A stretch of DNA of 64,000 nucleotides from Trebonia sp963822615 (lineage in GTDB: Bacteria > Actinomycetota > Actinomycetes > Streptosporangiales > Streptosporangiaceae): the NCBI GenBank assembly GCA_963822615.1, contig CAWGIM010000015.1, positions 658,593-722,592 of the forward strand, read 5' to 3'. Below are positions 33,314 to 42,131 of the stretch, piece after piece (position 1 is the stretch's first letter; every line of letters begins with the position of its first letter). A program made the position numbers and the translations under genes. Below the pieces are notes generated by a model, which was not told the origin of the DNA, did no database searches, and saw only the letters and a list, made by a program, of their open reading frames with translations.

Positions 33314-34612
33314 TCAGTCCTGGTCGATGAAGTTCTTCAGGTTGTCGCGCATGATCTTGCGGACGGTGGTCTCGTCCAGGCCCTTGAGCTGCGAGACGTA
33401 CTGCATCGGGTCGGGGATGCCCTCCGAGTGGGGGAAGTCCGAGCCGAACATCAGGCAGTCGGTGCCCAGCGTCTCGATCGCGTTGCCGATGTTCTCCTCC
33501 GGGAACGGGGCCACGATGCAGCGCTCCTTGAACACCCGCGACGGCCGCCCGGCCAGCGTGCCCCACTTCGCGCGACGGCCCAGCATCATCGCGTGGTCGA
33601 GCTTGCGCAGCAGGTAGGACAGCCAGATGGTGCCGAACTCGGCGATCAGCACCTTGATGTTCGGGAACCGGCCGAGCAGGTTGTGGTAGAACATCGCGGT
33701 CACGGTGTCCATGATCGGCCGGTCGCCCCAGTAGGAGACCCACTGGAAGCCGTCGAACTGCGAGTAGCGGGCGTTGGGGTCCTCGCTCCACTCGCCGCCC
33801 ATCCGGGCGTAGGAGCCGCCCAGGTGCACCGCCACCCGGGTGCGGGTCTCGTTGACCAGTGACCAGAACGGGTCGAAGTACGGGTCGAACGGTGAGCGGT
33901 TGTTCCAGGCCGGCCCGGGCTGCAGGTCGACGAACTTGGCGCCGCGCTCCAGGCTGCGCTTCAGCTCGCTGACCGCGTGGTCGACGTCGAGCAGCGGGAT
34001 CGGCACCGGGATGAGGATGCGGCTCTCGTGGGCGAAGCCCCAGTCCTCGAACAGCCAGTCGTTGTAGGCCCGGTTGACCGCGTAGCCGGCCTCGACGTCG
34101 CCCCGCTTGAAGGCGCTCTCCCAGCCGGTGCCGACCGGGTGCAGGATCGCGACGTCGACGCCCTGGATGTCCATCAGCGACAGCCGGGGGTCCTTCTTCT
34201 CGAACGCCGGGCGCATCTCGTTGTACCGCTCGACCAGCTGCTCGCGGTCGAGCTGGTCCAGCCCCTTCATCGGGTTGAGCTTGTTCAGCATCGCGCCCGG
34301 GATCGGGATGTTGCCCTCCATGCCGGACAGGCCGGACAGGTCGACCCCGCCGTGGCCGCCCTCGGGGGCGCTGTGCACGCCCAGCGTGCGGGCCTTCTGG
34401 TCCTGCTCCTCGGTCTCGTGCTCTTCCTCGTCGAACATCCGCGGCTCGCCTGGCAGCCACGCCCGCTCGACCATCGCCGGGTCCAGGTAGCGGGTCACCG
34501 CGTCGTCCGGTGCGTACAGGTGGTTGTCGCCGTCGTAAATGCCGTACGACAGGGTCTGCTCAAGCTCCGCGCCGTAGATACCGCGCGTTCCGAGCTTCGG
34601 CGTTTCGGTCAC
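33314..34612 (-). CDS. amidohydrolase-2 family metal-dependent enzyme (paralogue B)
   Basis: A 432-residue TIM-barrel enzyme nearly identical along its length to paralogue A at 27661. It shares YDGDNHLYAPDD near 27, LHPVGTGWESAFKRGD near 160, VAVHLGGSY near 248 and FGSDFPHSEG near 393. The main differences are in the acidic insertion (EEEHETEEQDQKAR, near 61). The metal site should be functional in both. The duplicated start regions lie beneath operators of the same family, so the copies are probably co-regulated and may act on different isomers or as a hetero-oligomer (inference). Confidence 0.92.
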   Translation of the reverse strand: MTETPKLGTRGIYGAELEQTLSYGIYDGDNHLYAPDDAVTRYLDPAMVERAWLPGEPRMFDEEEHETEEQDQKARTLGVHSAPEGGHGGVDLSGLSGMEGNIPIPGAMLNKLNPMKGLDQLDREQLVERYNEMRPAFEKKDPRLSLMDIQGVDVAILHPVGTGWESAFKRGDVEAGYAVNRAYNDWLFEDWGFAHESRILIPVPIPLLDVDHAVSELKRSLERGAKFVDLQPGPAWNNRSPFDPYFDPFWSLVNETRTRVAVHLGGSYARMGGEWSEDPNARYSQFDGFQWVSYWGDRPIMDTVTAMFYHNLLGRFPNIKVLIAEFGTIWLSYLLRKLDHAMMLGRRAKWGTLAGRPSRVFKERCIVAPFPEENIGNAIETLGTDCLMFGSDFPHSEGIPDPMQYVSQLKGLDETTVRKIMRDNLKNFIDQD

Positions 34613-34654
34613 CAGGTCCTCCCGAGGTCATGGCGCCGCGCGCCAACCCGTATT

Positions 34655-34667
34655 TATACTTAGTCTA
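34655..34667. promoter_or_regulatory. regulon operator site 8 (TATACT-T-AGTCTA)
   Basis: One of the two best matches to the consensus, with both half-sites as in the consensus. It lies 42 bp upstream of amidohydrolase B (minus) and 69 bp upstream of the acyl-CoA ligase (plus), so one site can serve both. Confidence 0.65.
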
Positions 34668-34736
34668 AACTATCGTCAGCGTCGATCTCCACCCCTGCCT
34701 GCCAGCGAACCCCCATTACCGTTCTCACCAGCGAGG

Positions 34737-36305
34737 ATGAGCATCGTGAAGATAAGCCTGCTGCTCGACATGGCGGCCGACGGCTTCGCCGACCGGGTGG
34801 TCGTCGGCCGCAAGTCGACCGGACTCACGGCCGGCCGGGTCCGCGAGCTGAGCGGCGGCGGTGCCCGGCTGATCCGCGCGGCGGGGGCCGACTCGGTGGT
34901 GTACCTGGGCGTCAACGGCCCCGCGTTCCCGGTCGCGCTGTTCGCCGCCGCCGCGGCGGGGGTCCCGCTGGTCCCGCTCAGCTACCGGCTCGGCCCGGAC
35001 CAGCTCGGCTCGCTGCTGGCCAACCACCCGCGCGCGCTCGGCCTGGCGGGCCCGGCCGAAGCGGGGGCGCTGCGCGCGGCCGGCCTGCCCGCCTTCACCT
35101 TCGACCAGTTCCTGCTGGCGGCAGGCGAGCAGGCGGACGCGGGGGCAGCGATGAGCCCCGGACTGGCGGAAGACGAGCCCCAGGCCCCCGCGGTGCTCAT
35201 CTACACCAGCGGCACCACCTCTGCCCCCAAGGGGGTGCTGGTCAAGCACGCCAACCTGCTCGCCTACGTGTTCGGCACGGTCGAGTTCGCCAGCGCCACC
35301 GAGTCGGAGGCAGCGCTGGTCAGCGTGCCGCCGTACCACATCGCGGCGGTCGCCAACGCGGTCACCAACCTCTACGCCGGGCGCCGCACGGTGGTGCTCG
35401 AGCAGTTCACCCCGGCCGAGTGGCTCGACCTGGTGCGGGCCGAGGAGATCAGCAACGCGCTGGTGGTGCCGACCATGCTGGCGCGGGTCATCGACGAGGC
35501 AGACCGGGCGGCTGAGACCCGCGGGGCGGACGACCCCGGGCTGCCGTCGCTGCGCACCCTCGCCTACGGCGGCGCCCCGATGCCCGCGGCGGTGATCGAG
35601 CGGGCGCTGCGCCGCTGGCCGGAGGTGGGCTTCGTCAACGCCTACGGGCTCACCGAGACCAGCTCGACGATTGCCGTGCTCGGCCCCGACGACCACCGCG
35701 CGGCCCTGGCCAGCGCCGATCCGGCGGTCCGGGCCCGGCTGGGATCGGCCGGCCGCCCGGTTCCCGGGCTAGAGCTAGAAATACGGGACGACAGAACGGG
35801 GGCGTTGCTGCCGCCGGGCCAGGCCGGCCGGATCTGGGTGCGCGGCGAGCAGGTGTCCGGCGAGTACGCGGGCACCGGGCCGGCTGTCGACGCGGCGGGC
35901 TGGTTCGACACCCGCGACGAGGGCTACCTCGACCCCGACGGCTACCTGTTCGTCGGCGGTCGGGCCGACGACACCATCATCCGCGGCGCGGAGAACATCG
36001 CCCCCGCGGAGATCGAGGACGTGCTGCTGGCGCACCCGGCGGTGGCCGACGCGGTGGTGGTGGGGGTGCCCGACGACGAGTGGGGGCAGCGGATCGAGGC
36101 GGCGGTGGTGCTGCGGGCCGCGGTCGAGCCGGGCCAGTTGCGCGAGCACGTCCGCGGCCGCCTGCGCGGCTCGCGGACGCCGGACCGCATCGAGGTCTGG
36201 GCCGACATCCCGCGGACGGAGACCGGCAAGCTCATCCGCCGTCAGGCGCTGCAGCGCCTGACGGCGCCCGACCGGGCCCGCGCCGACCGGGCTACTGCAG
36301 GCTGA
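34737..36305 (+). CDS. AMP-forming acyl-CoA ligase (class I adenylate-forming)
   Basis: A 522-residue ANL-family ligase. It has YTSGTTSAPKG near 157, AYGLTETSS near 302, GWFDTRDEGYLD near 385, IIRGAENIAPAEIED near 415 and the C-terminal lysine ETGKLIRRQ near 503. It forms a CoA ester of a carboxylic acid. The ATG at 34737 has GCGAGG upstream, and an in-frame GTG follows at 34746. It overlaps the end of the convergent ferredoxin gene by 14 bp. Sequence differs widely from the ligase at 14709, so it likely activates a different acid. Confidence 0.94.
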   Translation: MSIVKISLLLDMAADGFADRVVVGRKSTGLTAGRVRELSGGGARLIRAAGADSVVYLGVNGPAFPVALFAAAAAGVPLVPLSYRLGPDQLGSLLANHPRALGLAGPAEAGALRAAGLPAFTFDQFLLAAGEQADAGAAMSPGLAEDEPQAPAVLIYTSGTTSAPKGVLVKHANLLAYVFGTVEFASATESEAALVSVPPYHIAAVANAVTNLYAGRRTVVLEQFTPAEWLDLVRAEEISNALVVPTMLARVIDEADRAAETRGADDPGLPSLRTLAYGGAPMPAAVIERALRRWPEVGFVNAYGLTETSSTIAVLGPDDHRAALASADPAVRARLGSAGRPVPGLELEIRDDRTGALLPPGQAGRIWVRGEQVSGEYAGTGPAVDAAGWFDTRDEGYLDPDGYLFVGGRADDTIIRGAENIAPAEIEDVLLAHPAVADAVVVGVPDDEWGQRIEAAVVLRAAVEPGQLREHVRGRLRGSRTPDRIEVWADIPRTETGKLIRRQALQRLTAPDRARADRATAG

Positions 36306-36480
36306 TCGCCCGCTTGGGGCAGTTGCGGACCGCTTCCTCGACCTTGCCGCGCAACGACTCGTCCGGCTCCTCCTGCAGGATGTCCAGGTTGTCGTCGTCC
36401 AGCAGCTTGAACACCTCGGGGGCGGCCAGCACGCACAGGGCATTGCTCTCGCACAGGTTCCAGTCCACGACAACGCGCAC
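36292..36480 (-). CDS. [3Fe-4S] ferredoxin (P450-type)
   Basis: A 62-residue ferredoxin. It has C10-x5-C16 and a distant C54-P; the fourth cysteine position is a non-Cys residue (A13), so a [3Fe-4S] cluster is expected. This small acidic type commonly donates electrons to cytochromes P450, and the P450 at 9873 is the only candidate in this window. It starts at GTG 36480 and is divergent from the TetR gene at 36738, with operator site 9 in the gap. Confidence 0.93.
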   Translation of the reverse strand: MRVVVDWNLCESNALCVLAAPEVFKLLDDDNLDILQEEPDESLRGKVEEAVRNCPKRAISLQ

Positions 36481-36621
36481 GCTGCGTCACCCTTCATCAA
36501 GTAAGCGCTGGTCACGGGCCAGCGAAGCCGAGCCTGGGCGCCGTCCCCGCGGGCCGCCGCCACGTAAGGCAGGTGCAGTCTCACACAGAGACGCGCGCCA
36601 CAATTACGATTGGGCTCTATT

Positions 36622-36634
36622 TAGGCATAGTATA
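36622..36634. promoter_or_regulatory. regulon operator site 9 (TAGGCA-T-AGTATA) before the TetR gene
   Basis: Read on the minus strand this is TATACT-A-TGCCTA: one exact half-site and one degenerate half-site. It lies 104 bp upstream of the TetR start, between it and the divergent ferredoxin gene, consistent with autoregulation of the proposed regulator. Confidence 0.55.
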
Positions 36635-36737
36635 AACTGGCTAAGTACTGGGGTGCCAACCCATCGCCAGCGTCGGACCGTCTGGGATTTTCGGTGCCCG
36701 CACTTCCGTTGGCGATGACAGGCAAGGAGCGTGGATC

Positions 36738-37430
36738 TTGGCGACGCAGGTAACGCAGGCAGCGGATGGTGCCAGCCCGCCGGGTAGCTCGGGGGCGATG
36801 GTGCCGCGGCGCCGGGCCGGGCTGACCCAGGAGCGTTCCCGCGATACCCGGCGACGGCTGGTGCGGACCGCGATGCGGCTGTGGACCGAGCGGGGCTTCG
36901 AGACCGGCATCGAGGACACCACGGTCGACGAGATCGTCCAGGCGGCCGGGGTGACCAAGGGCACCTTCTACTTCCACTTCGCGCACAAGGAGGAGATCCT
37001 CCTCGAGCTCGGGTACCAGACCGCCTCGCTGCTGGCCGAGGAGGCGATGCGCTGCGTGGCGGCCGGCCGGAGTGTCGACGAGTCGCTCCGCCGGGTGACC
37101 AACGCGCTGGTCGCCAGCGTGAAGGCGGCCCCCCCGGCGGCGGTCGGCCGGGCCATCTCCGAGTTCCTGCGGCCGCGCCGGCCCGGGGACGAGCTGCCGA
37201 AGTTCTCCCCGTCGTTCGCCGAGGCGCTGGAGATCGTGTTCACCCGGGCCCAGGATGAGGGCGAGGTCACCGACAAGGTTGACCCGACCGAGATGGCGCA
37301 GATCATCGAGGCGCTGTACCTGGACTCGCTGCAGGAGTGGTCGCAGAACCGGCTCAAGCACCTCAACCCGGCCCTGCAGCGGCGCACCTCGATCGTGCTG
37401 GCAGGCCTGCGTCCAGGCAGTGCTTTCTAG
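36738..37430 (+). CDS. TetR-family regulator, candidate master of the amidohydrolase regulon
   Basis: A 230-residue TetR protein. The helix-turn-helix region is TTVDEIVQAAGVTKGTFYFHFAHKEE in two overlapping helices (about residues 58-85), with a C-terminal ligand domain. Start at TTG 36738 is supported by AAGGAG 8 bp upstream; an ATG at residue 21 is an alternative. It lies in the middle of the locus, and its upstream region carries the shared 13-bp motif. It is therefore the best local candidate to bind all those sites, though nothing in the sequence proves it. Confidence 0.9.
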   Translation: MATQVTQAADGASPPGSSGAMVPRRRAGLTQERSRDTRRRLVRTAMRLWTERGFETGIEDTTVDEIVQAAGVTKGTFYFHFAHKEEILLELGYQTASLLAEEAMRCVAAGRSVDESLRRVTNALVASVKAAPPAAVGRAISEFLRPRRPGDELPKFSPSFAEALEIVFTRAQDEGEVTDKVDPTEMAQIIEALYLDSLQEWSQNRLKHLNPALQRRTSIVLAGLRPGSAF

Positions 37431-37445
37431 GAACAGTGCTTTCTA
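37418..37445. repeat. direct repeat CAGTGCTTTCTA carrying both stop codons
   Basis: CAGTGCTTTCTA occurs at 37418-37429 and again at 37434-37445. The first copy ends in the TAG of tetR, and the second contains, on the opposite strand, the TAG of the converging Rieske ferredoxin gene. Confidence 0.8.
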
Positions 37446-37769
37446 AAGCGCCACCTGGACCACGTCGTCGGTGATGCGCACCGGGAAGATCATCAGGTCC
37501 TGGTCGAAGTTGTCCTCGTTGGACGGGCGCACGCACTCGCCCGAGCGGACGTCGTACCGGCTGGCGTGCATCGGGCAGGTGATGAAGCAGCCCTCGTCCA
37601 GCTTGCGCCCGCCCAGCTTGGTTCCCTGGTGCGGGCACAGGTTCTGGAAGGCGTAGTACTCGCCGTCCACGTTGGCGACCGCCACCGGGAACCCGTCGAC
37701 CTCCACCGACACGGTCATGCCGGGGTCAAGGAAGTCCGTCGGGATCGCGTCGAAGTACTCAGCAGCCAC
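37443..37769 (-). CDS. Rieske-type [2Fe-2S] ferredoxin
   Basis: A 108-residue Rieske protein with cluster ligands C45-P-H47 and C65-P-M-H68. It is soluble, with no signal peptide, like the ferredoxin components of aromatic-ring dioxygenases or the small subunit of 3-ketosteroid hydroxylases. No oxygenase alpha subunit lies next to it. It starts at GTG 37769, 43 bp downstream of an SDR gene, and is probably the last gene of the amidohydrolase D-SDR-Rieske operon. Confidence 0.93.
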   Translation of the reverse strand: MAAEYFDAIPTDFLDPGMTVSVEVDGFPVAVANVDGEYYAFQNLCPHQGTKLGGRKLDEGCFITCPMHASRYDVRSGECVRPSNEDNFDQDLMIFPVRITDDVVQVAL

Positions 37770-37812
37770 TTACCTCTCCTGATGGTGAATGAGTTAACAA
37801 AAGCGGGCCGGG

Positions 37813-38705
<893 letters not shown>

Positions 38706-38709
<4 letters not shown>

Positions 38710-39983
38710 CCCGCGATCACTCCGATCCCGGCCGCCTCGTTGCGGCGCCGCCACTCGTGCTTCGACATCCGGGTGGTGTCGATGTGCTTGGCCGCCGCCC
38801 GGGCGCGCAGCGCCCCGACGGTGGCGTCTTCCTGCTTGATCTGGGTGAACGGGTCGAAGCCGAAGAACCGGCACGCGTTCTGCCAGGTGATCTTGTGCAC
38901 CTCGTCGTCGGGCACCGAAGCGGCGGTCAGCTCGCCCCAGACCACCTCGGGCGACTCCGGCCAGGTGGTGTCGGTGTGCGGGTAGTCGCACTCCCAGGCG
39001 ATGATGTCGATGCCGATCTCGTGCCGCATCTTGAGGCCGATCGGGTCGCTGATGAAGCAGCCGAGCACGTGCTCGCGGAACACCTCCGAGGGCAGCTTGC
39101 CGCCGAAGTCGTTGGGCATCCACTTCTGGTTCTGCACGTGCCGGTCGACCCGCTCCAGGTAGAACGGCATCCAGCCGATCCCCGCCTCGGAGAACGCCAC
39201 CTTCAGGGTGGGGAACTTCTTGAAGATGTGGCTGAACAGCAGGTCCTGCGCGACCAGCACCATCACCTGGGTCGGGACCACGATCGAGTGGTCGGCCGGC
39301 GCCTCCGGCGGCAGCTGGATCAGGCTCATCCCGCCCCCGATGTGCAGGCAGAGCACGGTGCCCTCGTCCACGCAGGCCTGCAGCATCGGGTCCCAGTAGC
39401 CGGACAGCAGGCTGGGGTAGCCCTGGGCGTGCGGCGCCTCGAGGAAGCTGATCGCCTTGCAGCCCTTCCGCGCCAGCCGCCGCACCTCGTCCGCGGCCAG
39501 GTCGGCGCCCCACATCGGCACCATGCCGAGCGGGATCAGCCGGCCGTTGGAGCCCGCGCACCACTCGTCGACGTGCCAGTCGTTGTAGGCCTGGAGCATG
39601 GTCAGCGAAAGCTGCTTGTCCGGCGCCTCGGCGAACGTCCGCGCGTTGTACCCGGCCATGCTGGGGAAGCACATGGAGGCGAGCACCCCGTTGGCGTCCA
39701 TGTCGTCCAGCCGGGCCTGCAGGTCGAAGCAGCCGGGGCGCAGCTCGCTGTAGGTGCCGGGGTCACGGCCCCATTCCTCGGCCGGCCAGCCGACGGTGGC
39801 CGCCATGCCGAACGGGGTGGAGGTAGCCTCGCCCTGGAAGACCCACTGGTCGATGCCCGCGGGCGTGCGGACGACCTTCGGTGCCACGTCCCTGAGCCGG
39901 GCCGGCACGTGCTGTTCATACATGGTCGGCGGCTCAATCGAGTGATCATCGATGCTGACGAGGATCATGTCGTCCATCTGCAT
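38706..39983 (-). CDS. amidohydrolase-2 family metal-dependent enzyme (D)
   Basis: A 425-residue TIM-barrel enzyme. The N-terminal ILVSIDDHSIEPPTMYEQH carries the first metal His, LCLHIGGGMSL near 200 the next, EAGIGWMPFYLERVDRH near 270, and the final Asp lies in AWECDYPHTDTTW near 325. It belongs to a different subgroup (DDHxxEPP) from paralogues A and B and matches the frameshifted gene C at 30569. It is the first gene of an operon with an SDR and a Rieske ferredoxin. Operator site 10 lies 41 bp upstream of the start. Confidence 0.93.
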
Positions 39984-40023
39984 GCCCGGCGGCCCCTTTC
40001 AGTCCGGCGACTATGCCGATATT

Positions 40024-40036
40024 TCAACTGAGTCTA
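40024..40036. promoter_or_regulatory. regulon operator site 10 (TCAACT-G-AGTCTA)
   Basis: An exact right half-site (AGTCTA) and a 4-of-6 left half. It lies 41 bp upstream of amidohydrolase D and 116 bp from site 11, in the divergent gap toward the PPOX gene. Confidence 0.5.
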
Positions 40037-40139
40037 ACTAAGTGAGCCGCTGGTGCGCTAGTCCGACTTTTCCGCTGGCGTCCGCCGGCCGGAGGGGCCG
40101 GGCCCGGGTGCCCGCCGGGCCGCGGCCCCGGGCATAATC

Positions 40140-40152
40140 TATACTGAGTCTA
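40140..40152. promoter_or_regulatory. regulon operator site 11 (TATACT-G-AGTCTA)
   Basis: With site 8, the best copy of the motif. It lies 43 bp before the PPOX gene start (40195). The TACTGAGT core is identical to the core of the second operator class at 51400 and 56365. Confidence 0.65.
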
Positions 40153-40194
40153 AATTCAGTACGGGCCGGATGCCGGGAAGGCAAGGTTGCCAGT

Positions 40195-40590
40195 ATGACC
40201 GATCAACTCATCCCGCCGTCCCACCGTGACCTGCTCGCGCCGCCCGCGCCGGTCACCTTCGCCACCCTCGGCCCGACCGGCTACCCGCAGCTCACCGCGA
40301 TCTGGGCGGTGCTCGAGGGGGACCTCATCATCACCTCGCTGGCGGGGATCAGGCAGAAGCTGAAGAACCTCACCGCGCACCCTAAGGCGACGGTGTTCGC
40401 GGTCGACCCGGCCAACCCGTTCCGCACCCTGGAGGTGCGCGGCGACATCACCATCGCGCCCGACCCCGGCCTGGAGACCCTGCAGAAGGTGCTGGCCGCC
40501 TACGGCACCGACCTGGCCTCGTTCCAGGCGCCGCTGGAGGGACGGGTCGCGGTCACCCTGCAGCCGACCCGCGTCGTCGCCCTGGGGTAG
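40195..40590 (+). CDS. PPOX-class flavin/F420-dependent oxidoreductase
   Basis: A 131-residue split-barrel flavin or deazaflavin protein (pyridoxamine-5'-phosphate-oxidase fold). It has FATLGPTGYPQLTAIW near 22, KLKNLTAHPKATV near 58 and LEVRGDITI near 82. Many actinobacterial members use F420 to reduce a substrate or cofactor. ATG 40195 follows GGGAAGG. It is 63 bp upstream of the kynureninase-like gene on the same strand, so the two may form an operon under site 11. Confidence 0.9.
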   Translation: MTDQLIPPSHRDLLAPPAPVTFATLGPTGYPQLTAIWAVLEGDLIITSLAGIRQKLKNLTAHPKATVFAVDPANPFRTLEVRGDITIAPDPGLETLQKVLAAYGTDLASFQAPLEGRVAVTLQPTRVVALG

Positions 40591-40594
40591 TAGG

Positions 40595-40634
40595 GTTACC
40601 AGCCGGCAGTTACCAGCCCGGTAAGTTACCAGCC
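40595..40634. repeat. three copies of GTTACCAGCC in the PPOX-kynU gap
   Basis: Copies at 40595, 40609 and 40625 begin directly after the PPOX stop. This is the same style of short gene-end duplication seen at other stop codons in this window. Confidence 0.7.
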
Positions 40635-40653
40635 CAGCAGGGGAGGCCGCCCG

Positions 40654-41886
40654 GTGACCGTCACCCCCGCCGCCGAGCTGGACGCGGCCGACCCGCTGGC
40701 CCGGTTCCGTGCCCGGTTCGTGGCCGCGGACGACCCGTCCGTGGCCGCCTACCTGGACGGTAACTCCCTGGGCCGCCCGCTGACGGTGACCGGGCCGCGG
40801 CTGGCCGCCTTCGTGGACGGCGCCTGGGGCCGCCGGCTGATCAGGAGCTGGGACGAGGCGTGGCTGGCGGAGCCGCTCACCGTGGGGGACCGGCTGGCGG
40901 AGGTGGTCCTTGGCGCCGCCCCCGGCCAGGTGACCGTGGCCGACTCGACCTCGGTGCTGCTCTACAAGCTGGTCAGGGCGGCCGTCGGCGCCCGGCCGGG
41001 CCGGGACGAGATCGTCATCGAGCGGTCCAACTTCCCGACCGACCGGTTCATCGTGGACGGCATCGCGGCCGAGTGCGGCCTGTCGGTCCGCCCGCTGGGC
41101 GGGCCGCACCAGGCCGGCCCGGGCGGCCCGGGGGTGCGGGCGGCCGACGTGGCGGCGGCGGTCAGCGAGCGCACCGCCCTGGTGGTGCTCAGCCACGTGG
41201 ACTACCGCTCGGGCTTCCTGGCCGACCTGGCGGCCGTCACCGCCGCCGCCCACCAGGCGGGCGCGCTGATCCTGTGGGACCTGTGCCACTCGGCCGGCGC
41301 GGTCGAGATCGGGCTCGACGCCTGCGCCGTCGACCTGGCAGTCGGCTGCACCTACAAGTACCTGAACGGCGGCCCCGGCTCGCCCGCCTACTGCTACGTG
41401 GCCGCCCGGCTGCAGGAGGAACTGACCCAGCCGGTCTGGGGCTGGATGGGCGCGGCCGACCCGTTCGCGATGGGCCCCGCCTACCGGCCGGCCACCGGGA
41501 TACGCAAGTTCATCTCCGGCACCCCGCCGGTGCTGGCGATGCAGCCGCTCAAGGACATGCTTGAGCTGATCGCCGAGGCGGGCGTGGGCGCCATCAGGCG
41601 CAAGTCGGTGGCGCTGACCGAGCAGGCGGTCGCGCTCACCGACGAGCGGCTCGCCCCCCTCGGCGCCGTCCTGGCCAGCCCGCGCGACCCAGCCGAGCGC
41701 GGCTCGCACGTCACCGTCGACCACCCCCGCTTCGCCGCCGTCACCGAGTCGCTGTGGCGGCAGGGCGTCATCCCCGACTTCCGCCCGCCCAGCGGCCTCC
41801 GCATCGGCCTGTCCCCGCTCAGCACCAGCTTCGCCGAGCTGGACCGCGGCATCGCCGCCATCGCCACCGAACTCCGCCCCCACTAG
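40654..41886 (+). CDS. kynU: kynureninase-like PLP-dependent hydrolase
   Basis: A 410-residue fold-type I PLP enzyme of the kynureninase group. It has the N-terminal YLDGNSLGRPL, VADSTSVLLYKL near 105, DLCHSAGAVEIGLD near 208, the PLP lysine in GCTYKYLNGGPGSPA near 233, and a C-terminal RIGLSPLSTSFAELD. Kynureninase cleaves kynurenine to anthranilate and alanine. No other tryptophan-catabolic gene is present, so the physiological substrate is uncertain; a related C-C hydrolase role is possible. GTG 40654 follows GGGGAGG. Its TAG lies in the first unit of a 15-bp tandem repeat. Confidence 0.82.
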   Translation: MTVTPAAELDAADPLARFRARFVAADDPSVAAYLDGNSLGRPLTVTGPRLAAFVDGAWGRRLIRSWDEAWLAEPLTVGDRLAEVVLGAAPGQVTVADSTSVLLYKLVRAAVGARPGRDEIVIERSNFPTDRFIVDGIAAECGLSVRPLGGPHQAGPGGPGVRAADVAAAVSERTALVVLSHVDYRSGFLADLAAVTAAAHQAGALILWDLCHSAGAVEIGLDACAVDLAVGCTYKYLNGGPGSPAYCYVAARLQEELTQPVWGWMGAADPFAMGPAYRPATGIRKFISGTPPVLAMQPLKDMLELIAEAGVGAIRRKSVALTEQAVALTDERLAPLGAVLASPRDPAERGSHVTVDHPRFAAVTESLWRQGVIPDFRPPSGLRIGLSPLSTSFAELDRGIAAIATELRPH

Positions 41887-41940
41887 CTCCGCCCCCACTA
41901 GCCCCGCCCCCACTAGCCCCGCCCCCACTAGCCCCGCCCA
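41881..41940. repeat. 15-bp tandem repeat (four units) duplicating the kynU stop
   Basis: Units CACTAGCYCCGCCCC repeat at 41881, 41896, 41911 and 41926. The first CACTAG is the terminal His-stop of kynU. A C-rich degenerate tail follows to about 41995 without coding potential. Confidence 0.85.
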
Positions 41941-42034
41941 CCAGCCCCACCCCCGCCCCCACCCACCTCCCGCCCCCACCCACCTCCCGCGCCCGCCGGC
42001 ATCACCACCCCCGGCGACCCGCTGCGCGTTTCAG

Positions 42035-42084
42035 TCATTGTGGTAATAACGGGGCGCGATGGCGCCCCGTTATTACCACAATGA
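42035..42084. terminator. perfect 23-bp stem hairpin between converging genes
   Basis: TCATTGTGGTAATAACGGGGCGC (given here as positions 42035-42057) pairs exactly with 42062-42084 around a 4-base GATG loop, followed by TTTCTC. It lies between the kynU stop and the kinase stop, so it can terminate transcription from both sides. The stem is half AT-rich and half GC-rich. Confidence 0.75.
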
Positions 42085-42131
42085 TTTCTCAGCCTGCACA
42101 GATGTGACTGGATGGGTGACAGTGACCCCGT

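Noticed and set aside
41881..41940. CRISPR-like short repeat
   Set aside because: The units are 15 bp, contiguous and without spacers, so this is a minisatellite over the kynU stop.
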